DNA of 64,000 bases from Natrinema sp. SYSU A 869 (GCF_019879105.1 NZ_CP082247.1:496001-560000), one strand, 5' to 3'. Positions 45,750-56,374 are shown, counted from the first letter of the stretch. Numbers and translations: made by a program. The notes: generated from the sequence alone by a model not told the origin.

Positions 45750-45892
45750 CTTCCCTTGTCGTCGAGTCTCAGGTTCACGTTGACATGAGCCGTTATCGTG
45801 TAGTAATTCGTCCGGCGATCAAGTTCACTCTTCTCGACGAGGCCCTTGTCGACGACCTCGTCGAAGTTCGGGTAGAGTCGTCCGTGATGGTT
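45750..45892 (-). pseudogene. PadR-like regulator fragment
   Basis: Minus strand reads HHGRLYPNFDEVVDKGLVEK, SELDRRTNYYTITA, the C-terminal winged helix of a PadR-like regulator, with no N-terminal part. The same piece of a relative is fused in the chimera at 28.7-28.86 kb. On its right it joins the UPF0175 fragment. Confidence 0.6.
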
Positions 45893-47528
45893 CTCTTTTC
45901 AAGATCTTCTATGCGCTCTGGTCCCAGCCGTACCTTGACATCCGCTTCTGAGAGTATTTCTTCCATCTTCCATCGAGTAAAGCCAGTCCGTTCTCCAGCC
46001 TTTCCAAGTGAGATCTCGCTGAGTGTATAGAGCCCAATTGTAGCCGCTAGCGCTTCAGGTACCATTACGTGGAAGTCGCCACCATCCGCAACACTGGCGG
46101 CGGGTCGGATCGAGTCGGCCGCGGCCACTGCGGCGTCGGGCATCTCCTCGGAACGGTGGAGGATCCAGTTGACGAACACGCCGGCGCTCTCAACGCGCTG
46201 GCGCGCGTACAGCAGGTACCACACTCCCGCGAAGATGACGAGCGCCGCCGAGAGCAGGATGACGAATGGTTCGATGTACGCGATCAGTGCGAACGACGAG
46301 ATTGTCCCGATAATCGGAACGAAGGGGTACAGCGGGACCTCGAAGTCGGGATCGTAGTCGGCCGGTTCGGCCTCCCGCATGACGATTAACGCGATGTTCA
46401 ACAGGCCGTAGACGATCAGGTGAAGCACCGAGCCGGCCGTCGACAGCAGCTTGAGGTCGCCGAATAGGAGGAAACCGATGATGAACGCGCCGGTGATCAG
46501 GATTGACTTGTACGGCGTCCCGAACCGCTGGTGGATCTCGTTGACCGACGGCGAGATTATCTTCTCCCGTCCCATGGCGAAGTTGATCCGCGACGACGAT
46601 AGGATCGAGGCGTTCGCACTCGAGGCAGTCGCCAGGAGACCACCGATCAGTAGCATTCCCCAGCCGAGCGCGCCCAGATTGATGCCGAAGACGCTGTACT
46701 GGCCGAACAGCAACTCGGCGGCCTCGACGACCGCGGTCTGGTTGTTCGCCACCACCTCGTTTGGGACCGCCGCCAGCAACACCACGAGGAACAGCGCGTA
46801 GACGACTGTGACGATGACGACCGATCCGATAACTGCCAGCGGGAGGTTTCGACCGGGATTTTGATCTCCTCGGCAACCGAAGTGATCTGGACGAAGCCGA
46901 GATAGGAGACGAAGACGATGGCGGTTACTGGAAGCACCTCGGCTGTCGTTCCCGGCGGCGCGAACGGTCGCAACGAATCGAGTTCGGCATTCAGAAGTCC
47001 GATAACAGTGAATACGCCGAGAATGGCGAGCAGTGTGAGTACGATAGCGATCTGGAGACCACCGGTCTCCTTGGCACCGATGTAGTTGACGGCGATAAAT
47101 AGCGCCGCCCCGATGAGACCGATAGTCTGGGCTGCCGTCACCGTTACTGGGCCGAGTGCGAGCGCTGGCGCGCCCACGAGCTGGTTGACGTACTCGCCGA
47201 ATCCGTACATATAAAATGCGGATGCGAACGCCAATCCCAGCCAGTTGGCCCATCCGCTTATGGACCCGAACAGCGGTCCGAGCGCACGGTTAATGTAGAA
47301 GTAGGCGCCGCCGGATTTGGGCATCGCCGTCCCCAGTTCCGAGGCCGACAGTGCCGTGAACAGCGCGGTCACGCCGCCGATGACGAACGTCAGCGCCGCG
47401 AGCGGCCCCGCTCGAGCGACCGCGGTGCCCGGCAGCACGAAGATGCCCGCCCCGATCATCGTGCCGATGCCGATCGCGATTGCTGAGAGGAGCCCGAGGT
47501 CTTTCGCAAGTTCCTCATCCGCGCTCAT
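45893..47528 (-). pseudogene. Amino-acid permease (APC family), frameshifted, with UPF0175 fragment replacing its tail
   Basis: Starts at 47528 (MSADEELAKDLGLLSAIAIG), twelve-helix APC family: GTMIGAGIFVLPGTAVARAG, SELGTAMPKSGGAYFYINRA, VFVSYLGFVQITSVAEEIK. Near 46860 one base is lost and the frame resumes NPGRNLPLAVIGSVVIVTVV, ASSANASILSSSRINFAMGR, YKSILITGAFIIGFLLFGDL. At the C-terminus haloarchaeal relatives have a UspA-like domain after ADGGDFHVMVP; here MVP at 46064 is followed by EALAATIGLYTLSEISLGKA and FTRWKMEEILSEADVKVRLG, a UPF0175 antitoxin. So recombination swapped the tail. A Lrp/TrkA-C regulator gene is divergent, and a UspA-like tail domain is encoded separately at 48.7 kb. Confidence 0.85.
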
Positions 47529-47790
47529 TCGGGTTCACCACCACATAGCGAATCCTCACTCGCCGATCCTGGTGGCCTATTCGATACTACTTGTCCTGGC
47601 GGACCGCATGTACAACTTCTAGCGTTCATTGAATCGAATTTCAGAGGGTGACGATGATAAACTCCCGGATTAGATTACTGAATCCGCAGTTACACAATCC
47701 TATATTGACGATTGGTAAAAACAGTATTCGAAAATGCACTTTCCGATAAGAAACCAGAACACTGTATGAGAGCAGGTGCAGAATCAGAGT

Positions 47791-48549
47791 ATGAACTACC
47801 GTCTCGACGATATTGATCGGCGGATTATCTACGCGGTGATGGACGATGCCCGAAACATCTCGGCGCCAACGATCGCCGAGGAAGTGAACGTTTCGCCAGG
47901 AACGATCAGGAATCGGATTTCGAACATGGAAGAACACGGGATCATCACTGGTTACCATGCCAATGTGGATTTCGAGCAGGCAGACGGACGCCTGACGAAC
48001 TTGTACATGTGCAACGCACCGGTTTCCGAGCGGGAAATGATCGCCCGACAGGCTCAGGTAATCAACGGCGTGATCAACGTTCGGGAACTGATGACTGGGC
48101 GCCGGAACCTCCACGTGCTCGCGGTCGGAGAGAACACGAGTGATCTTCGGCGTATTGCCCGGTCACTCTCGGACCTCGGTCTGGAAATCGAGGACGAGGT
48201 GCTCGTCCAGAATGAAACCCGGCATGCGTACGCGCCTTTCGGTTCCGACGAGGACACTCACCACGAACGTATCACGGACTTTATCAGCCTCACCGGTGAC
48301 GCCGAAGTCGCCGAGATCACCGCTAATCCCGAAGCCCCGATTGCCGGGGTGACCTTGGAACAGGCTGTCCGAAAGGAAATCCTCGACGAAGACACTCTTG
48401 TGATCGCGATCGAGAGGGGAGACACCGTACTGACTCCGCACGGTAACACCGAGATTCGAGCCGATGACGTCGTTACTGTCTTCTCGAGAGGTGGTATTGG
48501 TGAAAGTACTATCGAAGCGTTCCGTAGCGAAGCCAATTCAGCGCAGTAG
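47791..48549 (+). CDS. Lrp/AsnC family regulator with TrkA-C domain
   Basis: 252 residues from ATG 47791 (MNYRLDDIDRRIIYAVMDDA). HTH: NISAPTIAEEVNVSPGTIRN; Lrp ligand-type domain up to about 150; C-terminal TrkA-C (RCK-C) domain with GDAEVAEITANPEAPIAGVT, VAIERGDTVLTPHGNTEIRA and DDVVTVFSRGG. This fusion is common in haloarchaea next to amino-acid or cation permeases, where it may respond to a nucleotide or amino acid. It is divergent from the permease (262 bp between starts), so it likely controls it. Intact. Confidence 0.9.
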   Translation: MNYRLDDIDRRIIYAVMDDARNISAPTIAEEVNVSPGTIRNRISNMEEHGIITGYHANVDFEQADGRLTNLYMCNAPVSEREMIARQAQVINGVINVRELMTGRRNLHVLAVGENTSDLRRIARSLSDLGLEIEDEVLVQNETRHAYAPFGSDEDTHHERITDFISLTGDAEVAEITANPEAPIAGVTLEQAVRKEILDEDTLVIAIERGDTVLTPHGNTEIRADDVVTVFSRGGIGESTIEAFRSEANSAQ

Positions 48550-48683
48550 AACGGCTTAGCGTAGCCTGAGGTTCACATGCCACTATTTTCTGACCCTATA
48601 GAAATGATATATGACCGAGTTCTTCGGCTACACTAATTACTTATCGGATTGTGTGCTAATGACTAGTAGAATAGACGAACAAG

Positions 48684-49549
48684 ATGAGTGAAAATACCGT
48701 CTCAACGATTATACGGCCAGATGGGGTCAATATCGGGTAATGGTTCCCCTATCGAATCCCGAACATGAGCAAGACCTTATCGAACTTGCCTCGGCTATCG
48801 CCAAGCAGCGTGGCGGCGTGGTTGATGCGATTCATATTGTAACCGTACCCGATCAGACGGCTCTCGATCAAGCCGCCAGTCACGTCGACGAGATAGACGC
48901 CGAATCAGCGGACCTTCTCAAAAGGGCGCACTCGGACGCAAATACCTTCGGCGTTGACATCGAGACTCACACTATCTTCTCCCACCAGGGCCTCGAGCAA
49001 ATTTTCGACACGGCACGCGGCCACGAGGCTGACGTAGTGGTGATGGGCTGGGGTGAGCACGGCCACGCCCGCGTCGAGACACGTCTCGAGGAACTCACAG
49101 GAAACCCGCCGTGTGACTTCCTCGTGTTGCGCGACCGGGGGTTCGATCCGGACCGCGTTCTGGTACCGACAGCGGGCGGTCCCGACTCGGATCTGAGTGC
49201 GGAGGTCGCGTCCTTGCTCCGCCGGGAGCACGGCTCGGAAGTGACGTTATTACACGTCACCGACGATTTGGACGAAGGCGAATCGTTTCTCGGAGAGTGG
49301 GCTGCTAAGCACGACCTAGAGGACGCGACCCTTCAGGTTGAGTCAGGCGATGTAGAAACAGCTATCGAGCGGGCCGCCCGAGATGCAACGATGGTCGTAA
49401 TCGGAGCGACTGAGCGAGGGCTACTGGCCCGTCTGGTGACCGGGTCACTGGTACTGGATGTCGTTGACGAAATAGAATGTTCGGTGCTACTGGCCGAGCG
49501 GCCGACGAGACGGTCTTTTCGGGAGCGGCTATTCGGGTCAGGGAAGTAG
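48684..49549 (+). CDS. Tandem UspA-domain protein (permease-tail type)
   Basis: From ATG 48740 it is 269 residues: two Usp domains (MVPLSNPEHEQDLIELASAI, VVVMGWGEHGHARVETRLEE; then DRVLVPTAGGPDSDLSAEVA, VVIGATERGLLARLVTGSLV, ECSVLLAERPTRRSFRERLF). This is the tail usually fused to haloarchaeal APC permeases. Upstream, ATG 48684 gives MSENTVSTIIRPDG and, with one added base near 48722, GQYRVMVPLSN in frame, the typical permease junction. So it may be a longer gene with one missing base, or a shortened gene starting at 48740. Confidence 0.8.
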
Positions 49550-49623
49550 GGTTGGAAAGTTGCTCGCAGCAATTTATTCAAGTGAAGACTGTAGCATATG
49601 CAATAGAAGGTACGTATGACTAC

Positions 49624-51120
49624 TCACTGTCTCCAATATGATGGTGTGAGAAGAACTAAAACAGGGATAATCTCAATACGCCCAATCCACATCAGAAAGA
49701 TCATTACTGCTTTCGTACTCATCGGAAATACCTCGTAGGTTTCGAAGGGTCCAACAATTCCGAATCCTGGTCCGATATTGAAGAATGTGGCTGCAGCAGC
49801 GCTCATTGCCTCAAACTCTCCAATCTGAAGTCCGACTCGTGAGGTATCGAACACGATAAACACTGTTGCTGTAATGAAGAAAATAATGCTCACGAGTGTG
49901 TATGCGTAAACGTCTCTGATCGTCTCTTCATCGACAACGCCACCGGATAATCGAACCGGACGAACTGCCTGTGGATGGCCTGCAATAAAGAGATCTCGTC
50001 TAAATGACTTCAAAACGATGAGCCAGCGAAGCGCTTTAATCGAACACGTCGTACTACCCGCCATTCCGCCAATAAACATGCAAATAAATAGTAGATTCTT
50101 CGTAGAGGCGGACCATATGTTGAAATCCGTACTCGCATATCCGGTTGTTGTGGTTATCGAGACAACCTGGAATACCGCGTGGCGAACCGTCGCCTCTATG
50201 CTTTCGGGGTATATTGTATCGTGACTAAGAATCGCACCAATTCCAATGCTGAAAAAGAGCAAAATCCCGACATAGAATCGGAATTCTTCACTCTCGTAGA
50301 GTCGTTTGTGTTGTCCTTGAAGGGCGAGATAAATCAGAATGAAATTCGTTGCGCCGATAGCCATGAACGCGATGACGACCCATTGGACCGCAGGTGAGAA
50401 CGCTGCTATGCTCGCAGGTCGTGGCGAAAAGCCACTCGTTGAAATCGTCGTGAGAGGGTGAGCAATCGCATCGTATAGCGTCATATTTGGTGCGAGTCCG
50501 ACGAGATGAAGGAGATACATGATCACCATCTGTGAGACAGTGAGACCGATGTATAGAGTCCATAGAAGACGAGCGGTTTCAGCGATCCGGGGTGTTAGCT
50601 TCGTAACGTTTCTCGTTTGAGTTTCTGTTTCCATCAACTGAGCACCTGCAATCCCCAAATGTGAGAGGATTGCTGTCGCAAGAACGAGAATCCCTAACCC
50701 CCCAAGCCATTGGATGAGCTGCCGCCACATGAGGATTGACTGGGTGTGAACAGAGAAGTCAACCATAGCCGTTGCTCCTGTCGTTGTGATCCCGCTCGTA
50801 CTCTCAAACAATGCGTTGATTGGGTGTGCAAGAGCTCCCTCGCCAGCAACCAGAAACGGGATTGCTCCGATCACGGCGACAGCAAACCAAGTAAGTGAAA
50901 CCATTAGGAACGCTTCTCTGGTACCGAGATCACGGTCCTCTGTAAGACGTTCTAACAGGACTCCCAGGACTACTGTAGCAAGAATTGTGATCACGAATGG
51001 CAAAGGATTCTCTCTATAGTAAACCGCGATCACAAGCGGAAGTAACAGCGGCGCTGAGAGCCATTTTAAGACTGTTCCAACCAGACTACAGCTCACTCGC
51101 CAGTTTACTCGTACGTTCAT
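49624..51120 (-). CDS. trkH: TrkH family potassium uptake protein
   Basis: 498 residues, about ten membrane helices with four pore-loop repeats. Selectivity-filter turns are visible: NALFESTSGITTTGATAMVD, AIAHPLTTISTSGFSPRPAS, FQVVSITTTTGYASTDFNIW and AAAATFFNIGPGFGIVGPFE. TrkH forms the potassium channel of the Trk system, gated by a TrkA ring; no trkA gene is in this window, though TrkA-C-bearing proteins are nearby. Potassium uptake is central to salt-in halophiles. The frame is intact and AT-richer than its neighbours. Confidence 0.93.
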   Translation of the reverse strand: MNVRVNWRVSCSLVGTVLKWLSAPLLLPLVIAVYYRENPLPFVITILATVVLGVLLERLTEDRDLGTREAFLMVSLTWFAVAVIGAIPFLVAGEGALAHPINALFESTSGITTTGATAMVDFSVHTQSILMWRQLIQWLGGLGILVLATAILSHLGIAGAQLMETETQTRNVTKLTPRIAETARLLWTLYIGLTVSQMVIMYLLHLVGLAPNMTLYDAIAHPLTTISTSGFSPRPASIAAFSPAVQWVVIAFMAIGATNFILIYLALQGQHKRLYESEEFRFYVGILLFFSIGIGAILSHDTIYPESIEATVRHAVFQVVSITTTTGYASTDFNIWSASTKNLLFICMFIGGMAGSTTCSIKALRWLIVLKSFRRDLFIAGHPQAVRPVRLSGGVVDEETIRDVYAYTLVSIIFFITATVFIVFDTSRVGLQIGEFEAMSAAAATFFNIGPGFGIVGPFETYEVFPMSTKAVMIFLMWIGRIEIIPVLVLLTPSYWRQ

Positions 51121-51545
51121 AATGAGATCCCGCTAGTATGACAGATACAGTGAATTTTCATTGAAGACTCCATGAAAGACAGTATATCCATTTTTGTTGG
51201 GATCTACTGATGTGGTTGTTACAGGCCCTCTTATAAATCTATCTTGGACCTATTCAACCAGTCCTATATCTGTTGTATGTGTAATAGAGGAACATGGGCA
51301 ACTAATCTTCCGATGGGCAACAGAGCGCACAGATCATGATAATGATTGTAGGACCACAGATTTCAATTATTGGTGTTGGATTTTCAGACTATCTACTTAT
51401 AGTAGACGCTATGCTTACATTTTCTGTAGTAGTAAGGGAGATTATAGCTTAGAAATTTAAGCGTGAAATCTCTATGTGGTTAAAACAGAATCTATACACG
51501 AGACACCAAAAAGTAAAGCCGTTCCGCACTCACTGAACAACTGAA
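51121..51545. other. AT-rich intergenic region, no gene seen
   Basis: 425 bp, clearly AT-richer than average. Short frames have many stops and no haloarchaeal composition. Confidence 0.45.
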
Positions 51546-51758
51546 GTGAGATTACCTAGCCTTCGTAATCCTAAAGGATTCGGCGACATCTTTCCAATTC
51601 TCGCCGGGTACGTCTTTCTACTAGGAATATTCATCCAAATTTCCGATAATATCATCATTCGGCGCGTCTATGTTCTTGGAACAATAGTTGCATTAGGTTG
51701 GGTCAGTTGGGCACTTTTCTCGATTCTTGCCACCTCTTCGGAAGAAGAGGACAATTAG
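51546..51758 (+). CDS. Two-helix small membrane protein
   Basis: 70 residues from GTG 51546 (VRLPSLRNPKGFGDIFPILA). Two hydrophobic helices (GYVFLLGIFIQISDNIII and VYVLGTIVALGWVSWALFSI) and an acidic tail (SSEEEDN). Located between trkH and a UspA gene, it might be a small subunit or regulator of a transporter. Not recognised. Confidence 0.5.
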   Translation: MRLPSLRNPKGFGDIFPILAGYVFLLGIFIQISDNIIIRRVYVLGTIVALGWVSWALFSILATSSEEEDN

Positions 51759-51887
51759 TTGTAACTGAGTGACAAAGGTAGTAACCTTCCAAATGCATTA
51801 ACCAATTGATGTGAAAATCAACTCCATATCCAAAGATGCGCGACTGCATGCTTTCAGTTTTTATCTGCCGTAGTAGAACGGAAACTC

Positions 51888-52318
51888 ATGTATGACGAGA
51901 TACTGGTTCCCACGGATGGGAGTGAATCGAGTACAGCAGCGGTTGATCAAGCTATCGCGATAGCAGAGAACAAAGTAACGACGGTTCACTTTCTCAATGT
52001 GGTAGACGTAGGTACGGAGATGTCTGCAAGTGCGTCCGGCAGCATTGCACCCCAACTCACGGAGACACTCCAGGAGGAAGCTGACTCAGCTCTTGATGAC
52101 GCTGTGAATCGAGCCGAAGAAGCGGGTGTGGATACGACCGAACCATTCGCGAGGGCGAGCCTCACGAAGTGATCACAGAGTACAGTGTTAAACACGATAT
52201 CGACCTCATAGTCATGGGCGCAAACGGCCGATCTGGTCTAAAGGAACACCTCCTCGGCAGTACATCCGACCGTGTCATCCGCACAGTAGATACATCTGTC
52301 CTACTGGCACGAGCCTGA
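51888..52318 (+). pseudogene. Universal stress protein UspA family, frameshifted
   Basis: Begins MYDEILVPTDGSESSTAAVD and matches the UspA at 44661 until VNRAEEAG; near 52130 an indel shifts the frame, and the proper continuation is YDRTIREGEPHEVITEYSVK, GANGRSGLKEHLLGST (ATP-binding signature) and DTSVLLARA, ending 52318. As it stands the first frame gives a 94-residue product without the signature. Confidence 0.85.
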
Positions 52319-52421
52319 GCAGCTGTTACTACGACACCTTCGTGAAAAATCACAGAAAGGACGATTACAATCAGTCGGACGGGACATGCCATTTATTACT
52401 GTGTCTTTGCTTTTGTGACGT

Positions 52422-52915
52422 ATGACTGTCTACGAGAGCGATCTCCCCGGCGTCGGAAAGAAGTTCGAGATCGAACTCGATGACGGGGAGCGTCTCGTCA
52501 TCGTGACCCACAACACGGGGAAACGAGAGGTATACCTGAAAGCTGATGCGGATGCAGACAGCGAAAAGGTATTCGAGGTGTCGGATCGCTTGGCCCGGAA
52601 AATCGGCACGATTTTGGAAGGAGCGTACTTCCAGCCGGTTCAGGTCAAACAGGTGGAAACGATGCTCTCGGATGATACCTACCTCGAGTGGTACGGCGTC
52701 TCCGAGACGGCCGAGGTAGCCGGCCAAACCCTCGCTGAGGCGAACATCCGCGATCGGACCGGGTCTCCATCGTCGCCATTCAGCGCGGCGAGGAACTGAT
52801 CTCACCGCCGACGCCGGAGACAGTCCTCGAGGTCGGTGACACGCTGGTCGTCATCGGCGATCGTGAGGACTGCGCTCAGTTCGAGGAACTGCTCGGAGCC
52901 GGACTCGACGAGTGA
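52422..52915 (+). pseudogene. Cation:proton antiporter regulatory subunit (KhtT-like), frameshifted
   Basis: MTVYESDLPGVGKKFEIELD starts the typical N-terminal domain (DDGERLVIVTHNTGKREVYL); near 52762 a base is missing, and the next frame gives SIVAIQRGEELISPPTPETV, LEVGDTLVVIGDREDCAQFE, the TrkA-C domain, ending 52915. The family forms the nucleotide-sensing partner of CPA2 antiporters; the antiporter gene follows 34 bp later and is also broken. Confidence 0.85.
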
Positions 52916-52949
52916 TCGCGACGAATGTTTCTGCCCGAGGTGATCGGTA

Positions 52950-55335
52950 GTGGCGACTGAAACGGCACTCGTCGACGTCGGCGTCCTCTTTACCGCAGTC
53001 GCACTCGCCGGAGTCCTCTCGAGTCGGATTGATCAGTCGGTGATTCCGTTTACATTATCATCGGAGTGGTACTGGGATCGAACGTACTATAGTAGGCGTT
53101 AGAAATAGTTACTCACCTTTGGGATTGAGAGTTGGTCGAGAGCTGTATCAATCGCTGTCGTCAGCTCGTCGAGTGAATCAAAGAAGCGGTTGCTAAGAGA
53201 CGCTTGAAGCTGTCTCCAGCACTCCTCGACAGGATTCAGTTCCGGCGAATACGACGGTAACGTCACGAAGGCGAGGTCGTCACGGGCCGCCAGGTCCGTG
53301 ACGGCTGACGCCTGAAAATATGGCGCTCCATCTAGGACGACAATCAAGTTACCTTCGAATTCTCTGCATAATGCTAAAATGAAATGTTTCGTGTGTTCGG
53401 CGGTGACGTACTCAGTGAATCGGGAGAAAAAGCGATCACCGTTTTCGGTGATCGCGCCCAGCAGACACGTCCAGTCGCGTTGGCCAGAGAGTTCGACAGA
53501 GGGTCGCGTGCCGCGCGGAAACCACGCGGCACGCGGCTCAACTTGCACGGATTTCTTGGTTTGGTCGATACAGACTACTGTGGCGTCCATCTCCCGCCGC
53601 TTTTTTTGAGTTCGTCGTAGAACGTTTCTTGTTCGTCAGCCTCAGCTTCAGCGGCTGTGCGGCGTGGTTTTTGGTAGCTCAATCCCGCCTCGTTCAGCAA
53701 CCGCCGGCAACTCGGGATTGAGTACTCGACATCGTAGGTCTCGTCGAGATACTGCTGGACGAGCGCCGGCGTCCACGCCGGCGCGTCAACCCCAACTTCC
53801 TCGGGTGAGTCGTGGACAACTTCCTCGAATTCTTGTTGCTCTTTTCTGAGAGCTTTCGTTTCTCCCAGATCGGTGAGCATCAGTAACAGCCTGCTCAAGC
53901 GACTCGTCGGTGTCGAGTCGCTTGAGCCAGCTATAGATCGTGCGTCGCTGAATGTCGTACCACTCGGCTAGTTCAGTCTGTGTAACGCCGTTTTTGAACG
54001 CTATTGCCGCTAAGAGCCGTTGTGTCGGCTTCTTCCCCTCCACGTTGTCGAGGGCATCTTGCAATTCCTCGACAGAGATTTCGTCGAGATGATCCACTAC
54101 GCTTAGCAACAATCTCTGAGTAGAAAGTTCTAACGGTTACTATAGGTGAGCTCCCCTCGCTCGCCGGCAGTGAGTTCGGAATCGGTGGTATCGCTGTCAC
54201 TTTCCCTGAGGTAACTGTTGGCGGGATCGACCTTCTCGCAGCGCTCGGCGAGTTCGCACTCGGTGAAACCGACTTTATCGTCGTTGGTGCAGAGATCGGG
54301 ATCGTCCTCCTGTTGTTCTTCCTCGGTCTCGAGTTCAACCTGAGCCGATTGGTCGCGAGCAAAGACCGGATCGGCAAAGCGGGATCTGTCGATCTATTCA
54401 TCAACTTCGGTATCGGGTTGGTTTTCGGTTATCTCGTCTTCGGGACCTTCCTCGCGGCCTTCCTTACAGCAGGAATCGTCTACATCTCCTCGAGTGCGAT
54501 CATCACGAAGTCACTGATCGATCTGGGCTGGATCGCCAACAACGAGTCCGAACCAATGCTGGGGACGCTCGTCTTCGAGGACTTGTTCATCGCTGTCTAC
54601 CTGGCGATCGCATCCGCACTACTCTTGGGTGGCGGTGACATCGGTGAGGCCGCTGGCCAGATCGGAATCGCCGTCGGGTTCATCCTTGCGTTGCTCGGGC
54701 TCGTCACCTTCGGGACCGGCTTCTTTCAGCGCTTTCTCGACGTCGACACGAACGAGTTCATCGTCGTCCGCACACTTGGCGTCACGATCCTCGTCGCCGG
54801 AATCGCACTCGAACTGGGCGTCAGCGAGGCCGTTGCCGCGTTCTTCGTCGGCATGACCCTCTCCTCGACCGATCACGTCCACGACCTGGAGCAACTGCTC
54901 GAACCGCTCCGGAACGCCTTCGCGGCGATCTTTTTCTTTTGGATCGGGCTCGTCACCGATCCGGGGCTGTTCACGCTTTCGATTCTCGGGATGATCGTCG
55001 CCGCCGTGATCGTGACGACGCCGACGAAGATCGTGAGTGGCTACCTCGGTGGACGGATATACGGCCTCAACGACCGCCGCTCGCTACGGGTCGGGTTCGG
55101 GATGACCACCCGCGGCGAATTCTCGCTGATCATCGCGAGTCTTGCCCTCTCTGGGGCCGGAAGCGGCATGGCAGCGGAGACGGCCCAGACCATCTATGCC
55201 TTTACCGTCGGCTACGTCCTCGTGATGAGTATTCTCGGAACGTCGCTCATGCAGTACTCGAGCCGCATCGAACCCGTCGCTGTATCGCTGCTCGAACGGA
55301 CCCGCAGCGGAACTGCACGGTCGACTACCAAGTGA
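52950..55335 (+). pseudogene. CPA2 monovalent cation:proton antiporter, split by IS630 and frameshifted
   Basis: From GTG 52950: VGVLFTAVALAGVLSSRIDQ, then at about 53050 one T is missing (CCGTTTACATT, expected FYIIIGVVLGSNV). IS630 copy 2 interrupts at 53088. After it the frame resumes GELPSLAGSEFGIGGIAVTF and runs intact to 55335: IGIVLLLFFLGLEFNLSRLV, IVYISSSAIITKSLIDLGWI, GTLVFEDLFIAVYLAIASAL, AFFVGMTLSSTDHVHDLEQL, VGFGMTTRGEFSLIIASLAL. Removing the element and one TA restores SNVLGELPS in frame. KefB/CPA2 antiporters exchange K+ or Na+ for protons. An internal ATG at 54313 could in theory give a 340-residue product lacking the first helices. Confidence 0.88.
53090..54142 (-). mobile_element. 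IS630 family element, copy 2
   Basis: 1,053 bp with ends TAGTAGGCGTTAGAA and (inverse) TAGTAACCGTTAGAA, flanked by TA duplications at 53088-53089 and 54143-54144; the rebuilt target is CTAG. The catalytic frame (53099-53590) is complete, with VVCIDQTKK, VLDGAPYF and SYSPELNPVEECWRQLQASL. The first frame is broken near 53855 by one missing A (HRSGR then NESSQK). The A7 slip site of copy 1 is also here. It lies inside the antiporter gene on the opposite strand. Confidence 0.88.
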
Positions 55336-55639
55336 ACGATTAGTGTCGAACTATTTTCATGTGAATTCGTTCTACAAAGGCAAGTAGATAGATCAAAGAG
55401 AACTCGATTATTCCTCATAGAAGCTGGAGAGGTATCGTTTCAATTCAATTGTTCCCCTCTGGTTGTACGCCGACAGAATCCGATTCCCGAATATGCACAC
55501 GAGACGCAAACCCTCGTGTGCATATTTCGAGTCAGTTCATCGTTTGAGATGAGCTCTTCTCTGGATAGTAGACACGTTTCTCCGATTGAGGCCGAAATAG
55601 CCCACTCAGTGAGTCGAAAAAACTAGGATTTCGGGGGTC
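55336..55639. other. No gene seen
   Basis: About 300 bp with no convincing frame. CGAATATGCACACGAGAC and the nearby CTCGTGTGCATATTTCG (55491-55530) form an inverted repeat, GAATATGCACACGAG with CTCGTGTGCATATT, which might be a terminator or regulatory stem. Confidence 0.4.
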
Positions 55640-55801
55640 GTGTGTACGAGTACGCGAATCAGAACCGACGGCGACTATGCATACCGCCGAGACGCCATCG
55701 AACGCGCAGCTGACTTCTACGATTGTAACAAGACGAAAGCGGTGGTAAGTGCTTGCGACGACGTTCCGAAGTTCGTTCAGGCTTCCCACCATGACGATTG
55801 A
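55640..55801 (+). CDS. Small hypothetical protein, possibly truncated
   Basis: 53 residues from GTG 55640: RIRTDGDYAYRRDAIERAAD, FYDCNKTKAVVSACDDVPKF. The pattern (strand, then an RRDAIERAADFYDCNKTKAV helix) looks like a short ribbon-helix-helix-like protein of haloarchaeal viruses. The end VQASHHDD may be abnormal. Start uncertain. Confidence 0.45.
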   Translation: MCTSTRIRTDGDYAYRRDAIERAADFYDCNKTKAVVSACDDVPKFVQASHHDD

Positions 55802-55941
55802 CGCGCCAGAATGACGAGTTTCGACTCGGAACGTATCTCATCCAAAACTGGCGGCTGTCGTTCGCCAGCTACCAAGATAATCGCTGGCGTGTCGAGATCG
55901 CAGATGTTGGTTATTCGACTCCGAGGGTGTCAAAGATTTAG
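55802..55941 (+). pseudogene. Short coding remnant
   Basis: One frame reads FRLGTYLIQNWRLSFASYQD, NRWRVEIADVGYSTPRVSKI and stops. Protein-like but without a start; unknown family, probably viral debris. Confidence 0.3.
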
Positions 55942-56194
55942 GGGGCATCCCACATCCGAAGCACAACGGCTGTGGTGACATTCACGGACGATTCTAAGAG
56001 TGTTAGAATCGGGGTGAAGTTGATAAGGATTACAACGAACATATTCACTGTCGCGTTCCCACGGCGCGACACGATCCAATCAGCATCCAACCCCACCCCG
56101 ATGTTGTTTCCATGCCGCCCGGCGGCCATCCCCCTTGTGCCCATCCGGGCGGCCTTTTGAGGTCTTCTTAAGGCAATTTGACGCCGAGCGATAG

Positions 56195-56374
56195 CTATCC
56201 GATCTCGAGTGCGTCGACAGCCTCGAGTGGCTCGACGTCGTGATCAACGAGACCGTCGGCGGCCAGCTGCCACGCCTATTCGGCGAGTTTGGGATCTGCT
56301 TGCTCGTAGTGGACTGAGAATTCGGTCAGTGCAACGGCGATCAGGAGGTCCTCCTGTCGGTTGGTGAGTGGCAT
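56195..56374 (-). pseudogene. Small conserved-looking protein with in-frame TAG
   Basis: From ATG 56374: MPLTNRQEDLLIAVALTEFS, VHYEQADPKLAE, TAG (56276-56278), AWQLAADGLVDHDVEPLEAV, DALEIG. The TAG stands where Trp (TGG) or Gln would fit. 59 codons in all. Family not recognised. Confidence 0.45.

Noticed and set aside
46190-46876. 228-residue basic minus-strand frame
   Set aside because: Arg-rich shadow of the permease reading frame.
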